DNA of 7,990 nucleotides from Pleurocapsa sp. MO_226.B13. Lineage in GTDB: Bacteria > Cyanobacteriota > Cyanobacteriia > Cyanobacteriales > Xenococcaceae. Of the stretch, positions 6,572 through 7,990 are shown piece after piece. The DNA lies in contig JASJEI010000431.1 in NCBI GenBank assembly GCA_030064795.1, positions 1-7,990 of the forward strand, given 5' to 3'. How positions within the stretch are numbered: the first letter of the stretch is position 1; each line of letters begins with the position of its first letter. Below the pieces are notes generated by a model, which saw only the letters and a list, made by a program, of their open reading frames with translations, was not told the origin of the DNA and did not search any database. The position numbers and the translations under genes are program-made.

Positions 6572-7990
6572 TTAGTTAGAGTTAGTAGTAATTTCTTCTG
6601 ATTTATGATTGGCATTAAGCCATCGACGACCGAGGAAGATAGATAATAATAATAATACCAAGAGAGGTAAAAATACTAAAACTATCAAGACTGACATCAA
6701 ACCATATTTTCTGATAAATAAGCCCCAAGAAATAGATCTTTGGAATAATGCTGGTATATTTTTAACTATTAACAATAGATTATTCGAGCTTTGCCAAAAT
6801 TTAATAGCTAGATCGATATCTCTACTCTCAACGAAATCATGCATGAGATTTGGATTTTCAATTATTGAAGTTGGCTCATCTAGTATAAATCTTATAAATT
6901 GATTAGTTTGATGTTGTTTTAACTCTGGTAAATAACCCGATAATTGCTGTAATTGTTCTGCGGAAAGTAGATTGACAAGTTCGATTAAGTTTGGCGTAGA
7001 AATTGCCAGTAAATTGCGAAGAGAATCAATTTCTAACAGTGAAAGTTTGGAGATAGTTGCCGAATCTTTAATGGATAGAATTTCTTTTAACATCTGGCGA
7101 TTCAATTTTTCTAGAGACAAATGTTTATAGATTTCTAGATCGACTACATCTTTAATTCTATTTCCTGCTAGGTTGTTCCACTCTATTAAAACCTGGGGAT
7201 TATCTGTAGTTCCTAGCATTCGATAGGTAACTTCAGGTAAAGATAATAGCTCGGTAAATGAATCATCTCGAACAATTGTTTTTAATTTTGTTCGACCGAC
7301 ATTATTTAATAAAATACCTACTAAAGAATATATTTTGGATTTATCGGCGGTTTTTTGGAAAGTGTCTTTAAATTCAGGGATATCTGCGATTAAGTTTAAA
7401 GTTTCATGATAATCTTGTTTAAAATCTAGCCATTCTGCATAAATTTCATTGGCAAGTTCTCGTGCTATCTGAGGAGAGCGATCGCGAATTTCTTCATCCA
7501 AACTGTTGACAATCTCATCTTTAAACATCTGCTTGATCTTTTCGGCTTTAAGCGAGTCTTGAATTTGTGGTAGCGTACCATTAAAACTTGAAATAAAATC
7601 ACTGGTAAGCAATACACCACCGACAATACTACCCACAAAGGGGATAAAATTAGTCCCCAAACGTCCGACAACTCTTCCCGCAATTCTTTGGGTAACTCTT
7701 TGAGCAATTTGTTTGCCAATAGTCCTTTTAATAAGAGCCGTACTGAGTAAAATTGCCGTGCCTCCAAGAGCAGTTCGATGTTTCTTTAAGAAAGAAATAT
7801 TATTGGGTGATATTGAATCTATCGTCCAAGCCGAATCGGGTAACGAATTTTCAATTTTTTGGTTAAACTCGGCAACAACAGCAGTAGAATATTGGCGACC
7901 GATAAAACGTTGTAAACAATCCAAAGCAGAAGATGAAGATTGAATTGAAATCAGTTCTAGTTTATTGGCAATTTCATCGGCAATATTTGA
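6572..7990 (-). CDS. Membrane protein of unknown function, 5' end outside window
   Basis: The frame is open from the right edge (7990) to TAA at 6572-6574, giving 472 residues. I do not recognise the family. In window numbering, residues 75-128 form a Gly/Ala-rich amphipathic to hydrophobic region (ALGGTAILLSTALIKRTIG, then NFIPFVGSIVGGVLL) with several basic residues and small-xxx-small spacing, possibly one or two membrane hairpins. Residues 140-430 are helical, charged and Leu-rich, and look like a repeat-type or coiled scaffold (for example LLSLPEVTYRMLG and LLSAEQLQQLSGYLPEL). A strong C-terminal transmembrane helix lies at about 432-453 (SVLIVLVFLPLLVLLLLSIF), followed by RRWLNANHKSEE. 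This arrangement suggests a large domain anchored at both ends, with the tail facing the cytoplasm by the positive-inside rule. A TTG at 7924 is a possible internal start but has no Shine-Dalgarno and the frame continues upstream, so the gene is treated as truncated. The YbjQ-family gene follows after 18 bases. Confidence 0.8.
   Translation of the reverse strand, partial: SNIADEIANKLELISIQSSSSALDCLQRFIGRQYSTAVVAEFNQKIENSLPDSAWTIDSISPNNISFLKKHRTALGGTAILLSTALIKRTIGKQIAQRVTQRIAGRVVGRLGTNFIPFVGSIVGGVLLTSDFISSFNGTLPQIQDSLKAEKIKQMFKDEIVNSLDEEIRDRSPQIARELANEIYAEWLDFKQDYHETLNLIADIPEFKDTFQKTADKSKIYSLVGILLNNVGRTKLKTIVRDDSFTELLSLPEVTYRMLGTTDNPQVLIEWNNLAGNRIKDVVDLEIYKHLSLEKLNRQMLKEILSIKDSATISKLSLLEIDSLRNLLAISTPNLIELVNLLSAEQLQQLSGYLPELKQHQTNQFIRFILDEPTSIIENPNLMHDFVESRDIDLAIKFWQSSNNLLLIVKNIPALFQRSISWGLFIRKYGLMSVLIVLVFLPLLVLLLLSIFLGRRWLNANHKSEEITTNSN

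Noticed and set aside
7922..7924. TTG as the start of the right-hand membrane-protein gene.
   Set aside because: The frame stays open to the window edge and there is no ribosome-binding site upstream of this TTG, so the true start is probably outside.
6609..7943. Plus-strand frames at 6609-6902 and 7713-7943, and a second minus frame at 7465-7767.
   Set aside because: All overlap the 6572-7990 gene in other frames, have no family features and read as low-complexity or basic shadows.

Overview
The window looks like a chromosomal segment of a cyanobacterium. Five perfect copies of the octamer GCGATCGC (the cyanobacterial HIP1 site; starts at 96, 2558, 3845, 3994 and 7488) lie in 8 kb, far more than chance allows. 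The gene families also fit: a large FHA-type exoprotein with a degenerate glycine/asparagine repeat, and a pentapeptide-repeat protein. The DNA is AT-rich, especially between genes. No mobile element, tRNA, rRNA or CRISPR array was seen.

Layout. Bases 1-3622 (minus) hold most of one very large exoprotein gene whose 3' end runs off the left edge. Its reading frame was translated by hand and is open throughout. A long AT-rich divergent spacer (3623-4229) separates it from a plus-strand pentapeptide-repeat gene (4230-5141). A 196-bp spacer with several inverted repeats follows, then a small GIY-YIG nuclease-family gene (5338-5625) and a TTG-started multi-pass membrane protein of unknown function (5691-6212). 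On the minus strand, convergent with that gene, is a likely two-gene unit: a membrane protein with its 5' end off the right edge (6572-7990), then a small YbjQ/UPF0145-family protein (6239-6553) 18 bp downstream.

How the genes relate. The exoprotein is the secreted partner of a two-partner (type Vb) system: signal peptide, TPS/FHA domain with an NPAG motif, long beta-helix stalk and conserved C-terminal tail. Its outer-membrane TpsB transporter is not in the window. The most unusual architecture is the 4230-5141 protein, which joins an internally duplicated alpha-helical N-terminal module, resembling the GspE/MshEN N-terminal motif, to 23 pentapeptide repeats. The remaining genes are small housekeeping or unknown-function genes with no visible shared pathway, except the probable membrane-protein/YbjQ pair. 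I found no convincing evidence of a defence system, biosynthetic cluster or other wholly new multi-gene system.
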